Of a stretch of 64,000 nucleotides of DNA, positions 1 to 9,051 are shown one piece after another; the stretch's first letter is position 1, and the number at the start of each line of letters is the position of its first letter. The translations under genes were made by a program, and so were the position numbers. The notes under the pieces are model-generated. The model saw only the letters and a program-made list of their open reading frames with translations, had not been told where the DNA came from and did not search any database. This stretch comes from an uncultured Olegusella sp. (lineage in GTDB: Bacteria; Actinomycetota; Coriobacteriia; Coriobacteriales; Atopobiaceae), in NCBI RefSeq assembly GCF_947253395.1, contig NZ_CAMXYY010000002.1, positions 1 to 64,000 of the forward strand. Direction: 5' to 3'.

Positions 1-2248
1 CTACAGAAGGGCCTCTGCCATGGGAGTTCTGAATGTGATGACGTTTTGCAGTGGCCTGGGCATCAGCTGCTTTCCGGGCGCGTTCGCTGGCAAGCGCGCA
101 TAGTTTTTCCTGAGAGTTAACGAGTAGTTCGCCTTCGGCGAGTTCAATCTTTTGCCAGCTGCCATCAGAGGTGAGCTGACGAGCCTTGGTGTTATCAGCA
201 AGCTGGAGATCCATGTATTCTTTGACCATTTGACGACAACGTGGGTCAAGCACGGGATAGGCAATCTCAACGCGACGTTCGGTATTACGTGTCATCATGT
301 CGGCAGAGGAGAGATAGATAGTATCCATCTCGGATCCAAAGGCGTAGACACGAGCATGTTCAAGGAAGCGCCCCACAATCTGGCGTACTACCAATCCGTC
401 GGTTTTGCCTGGGACGCCTGCTTTGATACAGCAAATACCACGAACGATAAGTGTTACTTGAACACCAGCTTCGCAGGCTTCTGAGATCTTATCAATGACA
501 TCGCGGTCAGTGAGCGAGTTCATCTTCATGAGAACTGCGGCTTCATGACTACTTTTTGCGCGATGAATCTCGCGATCAAGACCACTCATCACCAAAGGCT
601 TGAGACGGGTAGGCGCCACGCCAAGATAGCGGTAACTGCCGTGTAGATTGCCTAACGAAAGATTGCGGAAGAATACATTGCCATCTTCACCAATGCCCTC
701 GTGTGCGGTAAGTAGCATAAAGTCGGAGTATAGACCCGCTGTCTTCTCATTGAAATTGCCAGTACCAAGGCAGGTGATTCGCTTTATTTCGCCCTGTTGG
801 TGATAGGTAATCTGGCAAATCTTGGAGTGCACCTTAAAGCCTTCTTGGCCATAAATGACGGTGCAGCCTGCGTCTTCGAGGCGTTCTGCCCAAGCGATAT
901 TGTTTGCCTCATCAAAGCGTGCGCGCAGCTCCATTAACACGGTGACATCTTTGTTATTTTCGGATGCTGCAATTAAAGATTCGCACAGCTTAGAGAGTTT
1001 GGCTACGCGGTAAAGCGTAATTTTAATCTGGATACAGTCATCATCCGATGACGCTTCATGGATAAGTTGTAGCAGCGGGTCCATCGACTCATAGGGATAA
1101 AAGAGCAGGATATCGTTAGCTTCAACTTGTGGACGAATGGGTTTTGACATATCAACCATTGAAGAAGGCTGAGGTGAGAAGGGATTATACAGCAGCGTCG
1201 CTCGCGAATCTGCAGGTAAGTGCGAGTCAAGCGAAAAGATATAGCCCAAATCGAGAGGGATAGTAACGCGGAAGACACGCTTGCGGGGCAGTTCTGTCTC
1301 GCTGAGGATAAATTTCTCCAAATCTTTGGGAAGTTGTCCTTGAATTTGTAGGCGCACTGGCTGCAAACGCTGGCGTAGCTTGAGTACGCGTTTCATATGT
1401 TGACGATAGTCTTCTTCTTCACCAACCCCTTCGCCATCAGGATCGATATCTGCATTGCGTGTGAGACGGATGATCGCAGAAGCAGTTGGTAGGTAATTGC
1501 CAAAGAGTCCATCGAGGCGCGTACGAATTACATCTTCGATGAGGGTATAACGCCATACCTCTTGGGTACTTGGCAGGGGAATCACACGGGGGAGTGACGA
1601 GGGTACTTCAATAATGCCCAGCATTCCCGACTCATCAGGTCCATTGAGTGAGCAGGTCACATAAAGCTGCATATTACGCAGATTGGGGAATGGATGACGA
1701 GGATCGACAATTTGCGGTGAGATGATAGGCGCAATGTGTGTGTCAAAATATTTAGAGACAACGGCCTTGTCAGCATCGCTCATAGTTTCACAGCTTGCAC
1801 GTGCGAGACCGCGATGAGAAAGTTGTGACTCAATAATCTCCAGCGCTTTTTCTTGCTTTTCAATGTAGCTGGGAAGTACGTTAAAGATAGCCCGAAGCTG
1901 CTCGGCGGGAGTTTGATTTGATTTGTTATCTGTGGGCTGATGTTTAAGGAGATTCAAATCGGAAAGACCACCGATACGAATCATAAACCACTCATCAAGG
2001 TTTGAGTCAAAGATAGATACGAATTTCAGTCGTTCAAAGAGGGGGACGGTTTCATCTAAAGCTTCGTCAAGCACACGGTCATTAAAGCGCAACCAACTAA
2101 TCTCGCGGTTTTGCGTATACGAAAAATCCAGTTGTGGTGATTGGTTTTTTTCTTTTTGAGAAGAATTCTTTGGAGAAGCAGTTTCCTTTGTAGCCTTTGC
2201 TGACTTTTCAGGATTTTTGTCTTGCGTGGCCGCAGCTTTGTCTGCCAT
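1..2248 (-). CDS. ppk: Polyphosphate kinase 1 (3' end outside window)
   Basis: Membrane-associated enzyme that reversibly transfers the gamma phosphate of ATP to polyphosphate. The minus-strand frame runs from ATG 2248 to the window edge without a stop, about 749 codons, so only the last residues can be missing (E. coli Ppk is 688 aa). The first ~35 residues are a low-complexity Lys/Ser/Thr/Gln extension. The N-terminal domain then shows NREISWLRFNDRVL, and the catalytic phospholipase-D-like half carries GFKVHSK, whose His474 (bases 827-829) matches the autophosphorylated histidine of the family. A G-rich stretch 6-12 nt upstream of the ATG on the minus strand serves as ribosome-binding site. 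The gene stands alone and is divergent from arcA. Family assignment is firm; the exact C-terminus cannot be seen. Confidence 0.95.
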   Translation of the reverse strand, partial: MADKAAATQDKNPEKSAKATKETASPKNSSQKEKNQSPQLDFSYTQNREISWLRFNDRVLDEALDETVPLFERLKFVSIFDSNLDEWFMIRIGGLSDLNLLKHQPTDNKSNQTPAEQLRAIFNVLPSYIEKQEKALEIIESQLSHRGLARASCETMSDADKAVVSKYFDTHIAPIISPQIVDPRHPFPNLRNMQLYVTCSLNGPDESGMLGIIEVPSSLPRVIPLPSTQEVWRYTLIEDVIRTRLDGLFGNYLPTASAIIRLTRNADIDPDGEGVGEEEDYRQHMKRVLKLRQRLQPVRLQIQGQLPKDLEKFILSETELPRKRVFRVTIPLDLGYIFSLDSHLPADSRATLLYNPFSPQPSSMVDMSKPIRPQVEANDILLFYPYESMDPLLQLIHEASSDDDCIQIKITLYRVAKLSKLCESLIAASENNKDVTVLMELRARFDEANNIAWAERLEDAGCTVIYGQEGFKVHSKICQITYHQQGEIKRITCLGTGNFNEKTAGLYSDFMLLTAHEGIGEDGNVFFRNLSLGNLHGSYRYLGVAPTRLKPLVMSGLDREIHRAKSSHEAAVLMKMNSLTDRDVIDKISEACEAGVQVTLIVRGICCIKAGVPGKTDGLVVRQIVGRFLEHARVYAFGSEMDTIYLSSADMMTRNTERRVEIAYPVLDPRCRQMVKEYMDLQLADNTKARQLTSDGSWQKIELAEGELLVNSQEKLCALASERARKAADAQATAKRHHIQNSHGRGPSV

Positions 2249-2826
2249 ACACAACCCCCCATTTCTTATGTGCTCAACAAGCTTCATTTTATCAGCTGAT
2301 AGCGTGCACGGGCTGTGTTTGACCAATATAAAATTTTACGGAATGCATTTTTTGTTAGCGAAGCATAATAAAAGTTGTAGGAAATCTGGTAAAAATTTGT
2401 TTGAGAAAAAATTTTTTAGAGATGTTTATATGTGAAATGCATTCTCTATAATAGGAATAAAAAACCGTGTTTTGTAAATAAAATGTATATTACATGAATG
2501 TTACATCACTCTCTCAAATTCTAGAACTACAGCCAGATAAAAAGAAGTCCCAATGAAATAATCAAGAAATAATGATGACTTTATGCAGGTAATAAGGGAA
2601 GAATTGTGAATATAACCATCTAAATTTGTCACGAATAACCGCTCAACGAAAAAATAATACCGTTCCCCCGTGAACAAATTTATAGCTATCGAAATTAAAA
2701 ACTATTGGATATAGTTAGGAATTGTAATGCAGAGGCTTGCGGCTTTAGATAAAAAACTGCGATGCCGATGTGATGTTTCTATTCGAGTTGTGCCAGAAGA
2801 CTGGCACAAAGGAGTGGGAGGAAATC
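2249..2826. other. Divergent intergenic region between ppk and arcA
   Basis: 578 bp of AT-rich sequence without a convincing gene. It contains a perfect 12-bp palindrome, TATCAGCTGATA, at 2290-2301; two copies of the palindrome AATGCATT at 2342-2349 and 2436-2443 (94 bp apart); and a perfect TATAAT at 2447-2452 starting 3 bp after the second copy, with only a weak -35 (TTTATA at 2425-2430, 16-bp spacer). A second -10-like TATAGT lies at 2710-2715. It presumably holds the ppk and arcA promoters and their operators. The regulator cannot be identified from sequence alone. Confidence 0.5.
2788..2809 (+). promoter_or_regulatory. Perfect 9-bp hairpin abutting the arcA ribosome-binding site
   Basis: TTGTGCCAG (2788-2796), a 4-nt loop AAGA, then CTGGCACAA (2801-2809). 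It is followed at once by the arcA Shine-Dalgarno AGGAGTGGGAGG. In RNA this would be a stable stem-loop in the 5' leader. It may protect the mRNA 5' end or alter ribosome access; as DNA it could equally be an operator dyad. Function is inferred only. Confidence 0.5.
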
Positions 2827-4080
2827 ATGCCTAAGGGACTTAACGTCCACAGCGAGATTGGTGCCCTCAAAAAGGTACTGCTCCACCGTCCTGGCGAGGA
2901 ACTGCTCAACCTGCCGCCCGATGAGCTCGGTCGTCTGCTTTTTGACGACGTGCCTTTCCTTGAGGTAGCTCAGGAGGAGCATGATCGCTTTGCAGAGATT
3001 CTGCGTGAGCAGGGTGCTGAGGTTTTGTACCTTGAGAAGCTCGTTGCTGAGGCTCTTGATGCAGCAGGCACTCGTGAGGAGTTCACCAACCAGTGGCTCG
3101 ACGAGTCTGGTCTTCGTGGCACGCACACCCGTGCCGTTGTCAAGGAGTTTATGGATTCCATTGAGGACACCCAGACCTTCGTAGAGAAGACTATCGCTGG
3201 TATTCGTAAGAACGAGCTTGAGCTTCCGACTCATTCCAGCAATCTGCTTGCTGATCTTGTTGGCGCAGATCAGGACAGTGAGTCTGATCTTTTGATTGAT
3301 CCCATGCCCAACACCTACTTTACTCGTGACCCCTTCGCAATTGTTGGCCACGGCGTAAACCTCAACCACATGTACTCTGTCACTCGTAATCGCGAGACTT
3401 TGTATGGCAAGTACATCTTCCGCGATCACCCTGAGTACAAAGAGTCTCCTCTGTGGTATCGTCGCGATTCTGCTTACCATACCGAGGGTGGCGACGTTCT
3501 CAACATCAACGCTCACACCTTGGCAATTGGTATCTCTCAGCGTACGGAGGCTGCTGCCATTGACGCTTTGGCTCAGCACATGTTCTGGGAGAAGGCAGAC
3601 CAGTGCGAGATTGACACCATCTACGCATTCAACATCCCCGTGTCTCGTGCCTTTATGCACCTTGACACCGTCTTTACCCAGATTGATGTTGACAAGTTCA
3701 CCATTCACCCAGGCATTATGGGTACCCTGCAGGTCTTCAAGCTCACCAAGGGTGCTTCTGAGGGCGAGATTGCTATCGAGGAAATGAACGACACTCTCGA
3801 GCACGTTCTGGCAAAGGCCATGGGTCTGGATGCCGTCCAGCTCATCAAGTGCGGTGGCGGCGATCCCGTTGCAGCAGCTCGCGAGCAGTGGAACGATGGT
3901 TCCAACACCCTTGCAGTTGCACCTGGCAAGATTTGCGTGTACCAGCGCAACACCGTTACCAACGATGTTCTGTACAAGGAAGGTCTCGACCTTCTTGTTA
4001 TGCCTTCCGCAGAGCTTTCCCGCGGCCGTGGCGGCCCCCGTTGCATGTCCATGCCCTTCTGGCGTGAGGACCTCGCGTAG
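2827..4080 (+). CDS. arcA: Arginine deiminase
   Basis: Hydrolyses L-arginine to citrulline and ammonium, the first step of the arginine deiminase pathway. The protein is 417 aa, normal for the family. The active-site loop GRGGPRCMSMP near the C-terminus places the nucleophilic cysteine at residue 406 (bases 4042-4044), and FTRDP and the HTEGGD guanidinium-binding region are present. ATG 2827 is chosen because a strong Shine-Dalgarno (GGGAGG) precedes it; an upstream in-frame ATG at 2770 would add a tail that includes the hairpin and is unlikely. arcB follows after a 12-bp hairpin. Codon use is strongly biased (CTC, AAG, CGC, GAC, ACC), as in the ribosomal-protein and ppdK genes here, suggesting high expression. 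Confidence 0.97.
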   Translation: MPKGLNVHSEIGALKKVLLHRPGEELLNLPPDELGRLLFDDVPFLEVAQEEHDRFAEILREQGAEVLYLEKLVAEALDAAGTREEFTNQWLDESGLRGTHTRAVVKEFMDSIEDTQTFVEKTIAGIRKNELELPTHSSNLLADLVGADQDSESDLLIDPMPNTYFTRDPFAIVGHGVNLNHMYSVTRNRETLYGKYIFRDHPEYKESPLWYRRDSAYHTEGGDVLNINAHTLAIGISQRTEAAAIDALAQHMFWEKADQCEIDTIYAFNIPVSRAFMHLDTVFTQIDVDKFTIHPGIMGTLQVFKLTKGASEGEIAIEEMNDTLEHVLAKAMGLDAVQLIKCGGGDPVAAAREQWNDGSNTLAVAPGKICVYQRNTVTNDVLYKEGLDLLVMPSAELSRGRGGPRCMSMPFWREDLA

Positions 4081-4101
4081 GTGGCGCTTAAAAAGTAATA
4101 C

Positions 4102-4130
4102 CCAAAGGGCAGGTTTTACCTGCCCTTTGG
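4102..4130 (+). terminator. Strong intercistronic hairpin between arcA and arcB
   Basis: CCAAAGGGCAGG (4102-4113), loop TTTTA, CCTGCCCTTTGG (4119-4130): a 12-bp perfect stem. No U-tract follows directly, so it may be an mRNA-stability or processing element that sets the arcA:arcB ratio rather than a full terminator. Confidence 0.55.
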
Positions 4131-4175
4131 CTTGTAGGTCAGATATAAAAAATTTTTTTACGAAAGGAATGAATT

Positions 4176-5168
4176 ATGGCCATCTCTTTGTCCGGCCGCA
4201 ATTTCCTTAAGCTGCTTGACTACACTCCTGCTGAGATCAACTATCTTCTTGATCTGGCGGCTCAGTTCAAGAACATGAAGCGCGCTGGTATCCCTCATCG
4301 TTACCTTGAGGGTAAGAATGTTGTTCTTATTTTCCAAAAGACCTCTACGCGCACCCGTTGCGCTTTTGAGGTCGGCGCTTATGACCTTGGCATGGGTGTT
4401 ACGTATCTAGACCCCAACAGCTCTCAGATGGGCCACAAAGAGTCCACTGAGGACACTGCCCGTGTTCTTGGCCGCATGTTTGATGGTATTGAGTACCGCG
4501 GCTTTGCTCAAGAGCAGGTTGAGGAGATTGCAGAGAAGTCTGGCGTTCCTACCTGGAATGGTCTGACCGATAAGTTCCATCCCACCCAGATGCTCGCTGA
4601 CATCCTTACCATGAAGGAAGAGTTTGGTGACATCCGCGGCAAGAAGCTTACCTTCTTTGGTGATGCTCGCAACAATGTTGCTAACTCTTTGATGGTTGTT
4701 TGCGCTAAGCTTGGCATCAACTTCTGCGCTTGCGGTCCTGAGGCACGCATGCCAGATGCTGAGCTTGTTGCTACCTGCCGTGAGATTGCTGCTGAGAACG
4801 GCTGCGAGATTGTGCTGACCGAGGATCCCCACGAGGGCGCCAAGAACTGCGACTGCCTCTACACCGACATTTGGGTTTCCATGGGTGAGTCCTATGACCT
4901 GTTTGGTGAGCGCATCAAGCTTCTGAAGCCTTACCGTGTTACCAAGGAGCTCATGGCTGAGGCTAACCCCAACGCTATCTTTGAGCACTGCCTACCTTCC
5001 TTCCATGACACCAATACCACCCATGGCAAGGAGGTTGCCGAGGAGTTTGGTATCACCGAGATGGAGGTTACTGACGAGGTCTTCGAGGGTCGTCAGTCTC
5101 GCGTCTTTGACGAGGCAGAGAACCGCATGCATACCATCAAGGCTGTCATGTACGCAACTCTGAAGTAA
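4176..5168 (+). CDS. arcB: Ornithine carbamoyltransferase (catabolic context)
   Basis: In this context it converts citrulline plus phosphate to ornithine and carbamoyl phosphate, the second step of the arginine deiminase pathway. At 330 aa it is the usual size. Carbamoyl-phosphate-binding STRTR (about residues 54-58), HPTQ, FGDARNN and the ornithine-site HCLP motif are all visible. ATG 4176 has GAAAGGA upstream. It lies 95 bp after arcA, separated by a hairpin, and is followed by a rho-independent terminator, so arcAB form a unit and arcD a separate one. The anabolic enzyme (ArgF) has the same fold; position beside arcA and arcD argues for the catabolic role. Codon bias is high, as in arcA. 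Confidence 0.95.
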   Translation: MAISLSGRNFLKLLDYTPAEINYLLDLAAQFKNMKRAGIPHRYLEGKNVVLIFQKTSTRTRCAFEVGAYDLGMGVTYLDPNSSQMGHKESTEDTARVLGRMFDGIEYRGFAQEQVEEIAEKSGVPTWNGLTDKFHPTQMLADILTMKEEFGDIRGKKLTFFGDARNNVANSLMVVCAKLGINFCACGPEARMPDAELVATCREIAAENGCEIVLTEDPHEGAKNCDCLYTDIWVSMGESYDLFGERIKLLKPYRVTKELMAEANPNAIFEHCLPSFHDTNTTHGKEVAEEFGITEMEVTDEVFEGRQSRVFDEAENRMHTIKAVMYATLK

Positions 5169-5193
5169 GTTTTTGATTTATATAAAGCAAGGC

Positions 5194-5228
5194 ACCTCCT
5201 TGGGTTTTGAATCCAAGGAGGTTTTTTT
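5194..5228 (+). terminator. Rho-independent terminator of arcAB
   Basis: ACCTCCTTGG (5194-5203), 9-nt loop, CCAAGGAGGT (5213-5222), followed by a run of T to 5228. Ten base pairs plus U-tract, 26 bp after the arcB stop. Confidence 0.9.
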
Positions 5229-5565
5229 GGGACTACTATAAGATTGATCCATTGTCAAGTAGTAATTTTTCTATTCTGATTTTTGTATTCTCAAAATATT
5301 GCAAATTTTAGTTGAATAAAACATAGGAATGGAAACTCTTTTATGTTTATTCTTCTAAAACATGCTGGTTATTCATGGTTAAACTTGGTGAGACTAGATA
5401 AAGTTATCCAAAGAAGATAATCGAATATTTTCACCGACAAATTGCTTACGCTCACCATTGTGATGGAGTTGTGATATCGTAGTTTCGCTAATATTACACA
5501 TGTTTTGTTGTGTGATAGGCACAAGTTTTGTTGGAGCGCCTGAAGGCGCAAGGAAAGGAGTTGGA
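5229..5565 (+). promoter_or_regulatory. arcD promoter and leader region
   Basis: 337 bp without a gene, AT-rich. A promoter candidate is TTGTGA (5469-5474), 17-bp spacer, TATTAC (5492-5497), giving a start near 5504. A short hairpin GCGCC-TGAA-GGCGC (5536-5549) lies directly before the ribosome-binding site AAGGAAAGGAG, an arrangement like that in front of arcA. A repeated TTGTGAT (about 5457 and 5469) could be part of an activator site; this is speculative. Confidence 0.45.
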
Positions 5566-7035
5566 ATGGCTGAGGTAACTAAGCCAAAGAAGAAGAGGGA
5601 GATGCTAACTTCGTTTAGTATTATTTTCCTCCTCATGATTGTTGTGGTAGCCATCTCATGGCTGCTTAATGGTCAGGCTACTGGTGCGAAGACCGCAGAT
5701 GGCGCAAAGGAGCTTGTCGCAGGTGCTTCTCTCGGCACGTTCACCATGGCAGCCGTTAATGGTTTTGGTGACGCAATGCCCGTCTGCCTCTTTGTTATGG
5801 TCCTGGGCGGTTTTCTTGGCATCGTCAACAAGACCAATGCTCTTAACGTTGGTATTACCAATCTTGTTAAGAAGATGCATGGCAAGGAGCTTGTCCTCAT
5901 TCCTGTTTTGATGTTGATCTTTGCAATACTGGGCTCTACCTATGGCTTCTGCGAAGAGACCGTCGGCTTTTACATCCTGCTTGCTGCAACCATGATGGCT
6001 GCAGGCTTTGACCCCATGACGGGTGTCATGATGATTCTTTTGGGTGCTGGCGTTGGTTGCCTCGGCTCCACCGTTAACCCCTTTGCAGTTGGTGCAGCTG
6101 TTGACGCTCTCAGTGGCGAAAGTGTTGGCATTGCAGTTGATCAAGGCGTTACCATTGCGCTTGGTCTTATCCTCCTTATTGCTACGTGGGCAGTTTCTTC
6201 TTTCATCGTTATGCAGTACGCCAAGAAGGTGCGCAAGGACCCCTCTGCAACCCTTATGTCCGACTCTGAACTCGAGGCTGCTCGCGAGGCTTACGGTAAC
6301 AACATCGCTGAGGTTGGCGACGCTCAGCTGACCGGTAAGCAGAAGGCAGTTCTTTGGGTCTTTGCTTTTTCCTTCCTCATCATGATCCTCGGCTTTGTGC
6401 CTTGGGGCAGCTTTGGCATTACCTTCTTTGAGTCTTGGTCTGGTTTCCTGACCGACCTTCCTCTGGGTCAGTGGTACTTTGCTCAGTCCACCACGTGGTT
6501 CCTTCTCATGGCCATCATCATTGGTGTTGTCTATGGCTTCTCTGAGCACGAGATTGTGGACACCTTTATGACTGGTGCAGGCGAAATGATGTCTGTTGTC
6601 ATGATTATTGCTGTTGCCCGTGGCGTCACCATGATCATGAACGCAACCAACCTTTCCAACTTTGTTTTGAACAATGCTGCCGCCGCACTGAAAGGTACCT
6701 CTGCTCCTGTCTTTGCTGTCGGCAGCTACCTGCTTTACTTCCTGCTTTCCTTCCTGATTCCTTCGACTTCTGGTATGGCTGGCGTTTCCATGCCCATCAT
6801 GGGGCCCTTGGCTGTCAAGCTTGGCTTTAACCCTGCAGTTATGATCATGGTTTTCTCTGCTGCCTGCGGTGTTGTCAACCTGATTACCCCGACCTCCGCA
6901 GCAATTATGGGTGGCCTTGCTCTTGCTCGTGTTGAGTACTCCACTTGGTTCAAGTTTGCCATCAAGCTTGTGGCTATCCTGTCTGTGGTTTGCGTGATTA
7001 TTCTTGCTATCGCTATGACTGTGATTCCTGCATAA
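5566..7035 (+). CDS. arcD: YfcC/DcuC-family carrier, likely arginine:ornithine antiporter
   Basis: Multispanning membrane protein of 489 aa with a short basic N-terminus (KPKKKRE) and about 11-13 hydrophobic segments. It looks like the YfcC/C4-dicarboxylate-carrier-like family often found with arginine deiminase genes, not the APC-type ArcD of Pseudomonas. Conserved-looking features are the GFCEET stretch and the SGMAGVSMPIMGPLA and NLITPTSA loops. Role by context: import of arginine in exchange for ornithine. ATG 5566 has AAGGAAAGGAG 5 nt upstream; an earlier in-frame ATG at 5500 would add a non-hydrophobic tail across the leader hairpin. It is transcribed separately from arcAB and has its own terminator. 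Substrate is inferred from the neighbours. Confidence 0.82.
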   Translation: MAEVTKPKKKREMLTSFSIIFLLMIVVVAISWLLNGQATGAKTADGAKELVAGASLGTFTMAAVNGFGDAMPVCLFVMVLGGFLGIVNKTNALNVGITNLVKKMHGKELVLIPVLMLIFAILGSTYGFCEETVGFYILLAATMMAAGFDPMTGVMMILLGAGVGCLGSTVNPFAVGAAVDALSGESVGIAVDQGVTIALGLILLIATWAVSSFIVMQYAKKVRKDPSATLMSDSELEAAREAYGNNIAEVGDAQLTGKQKAVLWVFAFSFLIMILGFVPWGSFGITFFESWSGFLTDLPLGQWYFAQSTTWFLLMAIIIGVVYGFSEHEIVDTFMTGAGEMMSVVMIIAVARGVTMIMNATNLSNFVLNNAAAALKGTSAPVFAVGSYLLYFLLSFLIPSTSGMAGVSMPIMGPLAVKLGFNPAVMIMVFSAACGVVNLITPTSAAIMGGLALARVEYSTWFKFAIKLVAILSVVCVIILAIAMTVIPA

Positions 7036-7060
7036 GTTTTTACGCAACAACTGTTAGACA

Positions 7061-7095
7061 AGAAGGACTCCTGGCTTCAGGAGTCCTTCTCTTAT
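7061..7095 (+). terminator. Terminator after arcD
   Basis: A 13-bp perfect stem, AGAAGGACTCCTG (7061-7073), loop GCTT, then its complement at 7078-7090, followed by a short pyrimidine tail CTTAT. Confidence 0.8.
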
Positions 7096-7147
7096 GTCAC
7101 AATTTAGGGCGTTGGCTCGTTTTCTTTGTTTGAATGGATAAATCTTT

Positions 7148-7633
7148 ATGTTTTTTCAATCCCAAAACCTCACTAAGCTTTCTTCGCGTGTCGCGTTGGC
7201 TACTGCTGCGATTTCTGTTATAGCTACGTTTGTTATCGTCATGCATCCTGATAGCTTTGCGGTAGTGTCAGCTAAGCCTGCAAGCATTGGTAACATTGTT
7301 TTGCTTGTTGCGTTAGTACAGCTTGCTTTAGGTATAGTGGGGGAGTTGCGATACCGCTCTCGAGCGCGCAAGGATTATCATCCATCTTTGGGGAGGGGCG
7401 TTGCATCGGCTGTTACTGCCTTTGTTTGTCTTGCCCTTGATTATGTGCTGGTAGGTTCATTTTATTCAGCGGCTTTTGGTACGACGCTTAAACCTGTGGG
7501 CTCCGCCGAGCTATTTCATATCTTTGCTCTTATTGGATTTTTTGATGCACTCTTTACCCTTTTGTTGGGAGCGCTTCATGCATTTGCAGCGATTCTTGCC
7601 TTGCGTGAGGAAGCCGCGGTATTTGATGACTAA
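7148..7633 (+). CDS. Small membrane protein of unknown function
   Basis: 161 aa with four predicted membrane segments (roughly residues 14-32, 46-63, 84-106 and 122-148) and a basic loop RYRSRARK between the second and third. I do not recognise the family. There is no clear Shine-Dalgarno before ATG 7148, so the start is uncertain. It sits between the arcD terminator and the trpS promoter as a single gene. It could be an accessory envelope protein; nothing ties it to arginine metabolism beyond position. Confidence 0.6.
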   Translation: MFFQSQNLTKLSSRVALATAAISVIATFVIVMHPDSFAVVSAKPASIGNIVLLVALVQLALGIVGELRYRSRARKDYHPSLGRGVASAVTAFVCLALDYVLVGSFYSAAFGTTLKPVGSAELFHIFALIGFFDALFTLLLGALHAFAAILALREEAAVFDD

Positions 7634-7672
7634 AGGCCATTTTAATCAAAGCATTTATTCAAGCATTACATT

Positions 7673-7701
7673 TTGACTATCCAGCTGCTGGGATGTATAG
7701 C
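7673..7701 (+). promoter_or_regulatory. Promoter of trpS
   Basis: TTGACT (7673-7678), 17-bp spacer, TATAGC (7696-7701), the closest match to a housekeeping promoter in this part of the window. A start near 7708 gives a leader of about 33 nt, too short for a T-box. Confidence 0.7.
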
Positions 7702-7740
7702 CTATGATAGAGAACGTTAACGAGATTAGAGGAGGCCTTG

Positions 7741-8796
7741 ATGCCCAACGAGGGAAGTTATGAAGCAGCGCTGAGGCGTAGCAACCAAATTCAGGCAGAT
7801 CTTGCCGATGGCAAAACCGAAGCTTATACCATGCTTACAGGCGATCGCCCTACAGGACGTCTGCATATGGGTCATTACTTTGGCACTCTGATTGAGCGTG
7901 TACGCCTACAAAACATGGGCGTTAAGTCCAACGTCATCATTGCGGACTATCAGGTCATCACCGATCGCGATACCACTGAGCATATCCAGGATAATGTCTA
8001 TAACATGGTGATGGATTATCTTGCTTGTGGCATTGATCCTGCAAAGACCATGATTTTTACTCACTCAGCAGTGCCTGCAGCCAATCAGCTGATGTTACCT
8101 TTTCTCTCCTTGGTTTCAGAAGCCGAGCTTGCACGTAACCCTACGGTTAAAGCCGAGCAGGAAGCTAGTGGACATGCTCTGACAGGTTTGCTTTTGACCT
8201 ATCCCGTACATCAAGCCTGCGATATTTTGTTTTGCAAGGGCAATATCGTTCCTGTTGGTCGCGATCAGTTGCCTCATATTGAGATAACAAGTAAAATTGC
8301 GCGCCGTTTTAACGACCGGTATCACTGTAAGGTGTTTCCTGAGGTCGCGGGGCTCCTTACCTCTACGCCCCTGCTTCCTGGTCTAGATGGTCGCAAGATG
8401 AGCAAGTCTTATGGCAACGCTATCTCTTTGTGCATGACGGCAGAAGAAACCGCAAAGCTCATCAAGAAGTCCAAGACCGACTCCGATCGCAATATTACCT
8501 TTGATCCTGAGAATCGTCCCGGTGTCTCTGCGTTGCTTACTACAGCAGGTATTTGCACAGGTCGCGATCCCAAGGAGATTGCAGAAGAGATTGGTATGGG
8601 CGGTGGCGGTGCGCTGAAACGTTATGTTACCGAGGCAGTTAACGGCTATTTTGCACCAATTCGTGAGAAACGTCGTGAGTACGAGCAGGATCTTGATTAC
8701 ATCAAAGACGTGCTACACGATGGCAATAGACGCGCTAACGAGCTTGCTCAGGCCACGCTTGCCGAGGTGCAAGAGGCGATGGGCATGGTTTACTAA
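7741..8796 (+). CDS. trpS: Tryptophanyl-tRNA synthetase
   Basis: Charges tRNA-Trp. 351 aa, a class I synthetase. The HIGH-type signature is GDRPTGRLHMGHY (about residues 34-46) and the KMSKS loop is GLDGRKMSKSYGN (about residues 216-228). ATG 7741 follows GGAGG with a 5-nt gap; a TTG three bases earlier is possible. It has its own promoter and no neighbour in an operon. No T-box is seen upstream, unlike many Firmicutes trpS genes. Confidence 0.96.
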   Translation: MPNEGSYEAALRRSNQIQADLADGKTEAYTMLTGDRPTGRLHMGHYFGTLIERVRLQNMGVKSNVIIADYQVITDRDTTEHIQDNVYNMVMDYLACGIDPAKTMIFTHSAVPAANQLMLPFLSLVSEAELARNPTVKAEQEASGHALTGLLLTYPVHQACDILFCKGNIVPVGRDQLPHIEITSKIARRFNDRYHCKVFPEVAGLLTSTPLLPGLDGRKMSKSYGNAISLCMTAEETAKLIKKSKTDSDRNITFDPENRPGVSALLTTAGICTGRDPKEIAEEIGMGGGGALKRYVTEAVNGYFAPIREKRREYEQDLDYIKDVLHDGNRRANELAQATLAEVQEAMGMVY

Positions 8797-8808
8797 ATCA
8801 AGCTTCGT

Positions 8809-8865
8809 GGGTGCATTTTGTTTTTAGTGGCGGAGTGTACGCTTGACGATACAAAAAACGCACCC
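8809..8865. terminator. Long inverted repeat after trpS
   Basis: GGGTGC (8809-8814) with a following T-rich run pairs with an A-rich run ending GCACCC (8860-8865). Could form a long hairpin acting as terminator for trpS; the large middle portion makes this less certain than the other terminators. Confidence 0.4.
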
Positions 8866-9051
8866 TGATATCAGGTCGTATACGAAGGTTGATTTTTACT
8901 CTTCCGCTTACGATGAGCACATCGATACTATCAAAGGTTTTATGCGCATACTTAGGTGCATAAGAACACAGCATGAGTTTATCGCTAACGTAGGTGAAAG
9001 CTTTTGCTATGATTTTTAGACTGACACTGTAGCGCAGTAGAGGAGAAATGC

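Noticed and set aside
5656..7050. Long open frame antisense to arcD (and similar ones antisense to arcA and ppdK)
   Set aside because: They mirror strongly biased codons of the real genes, have no ribosome-binding sites, and their translations are low-complexity without any recognisable domain.
7634..7740. T-box riboswitch before trpS
   Set aside because: The predicted leader is only ~33 nt and contains no T-box core or specifier stem.
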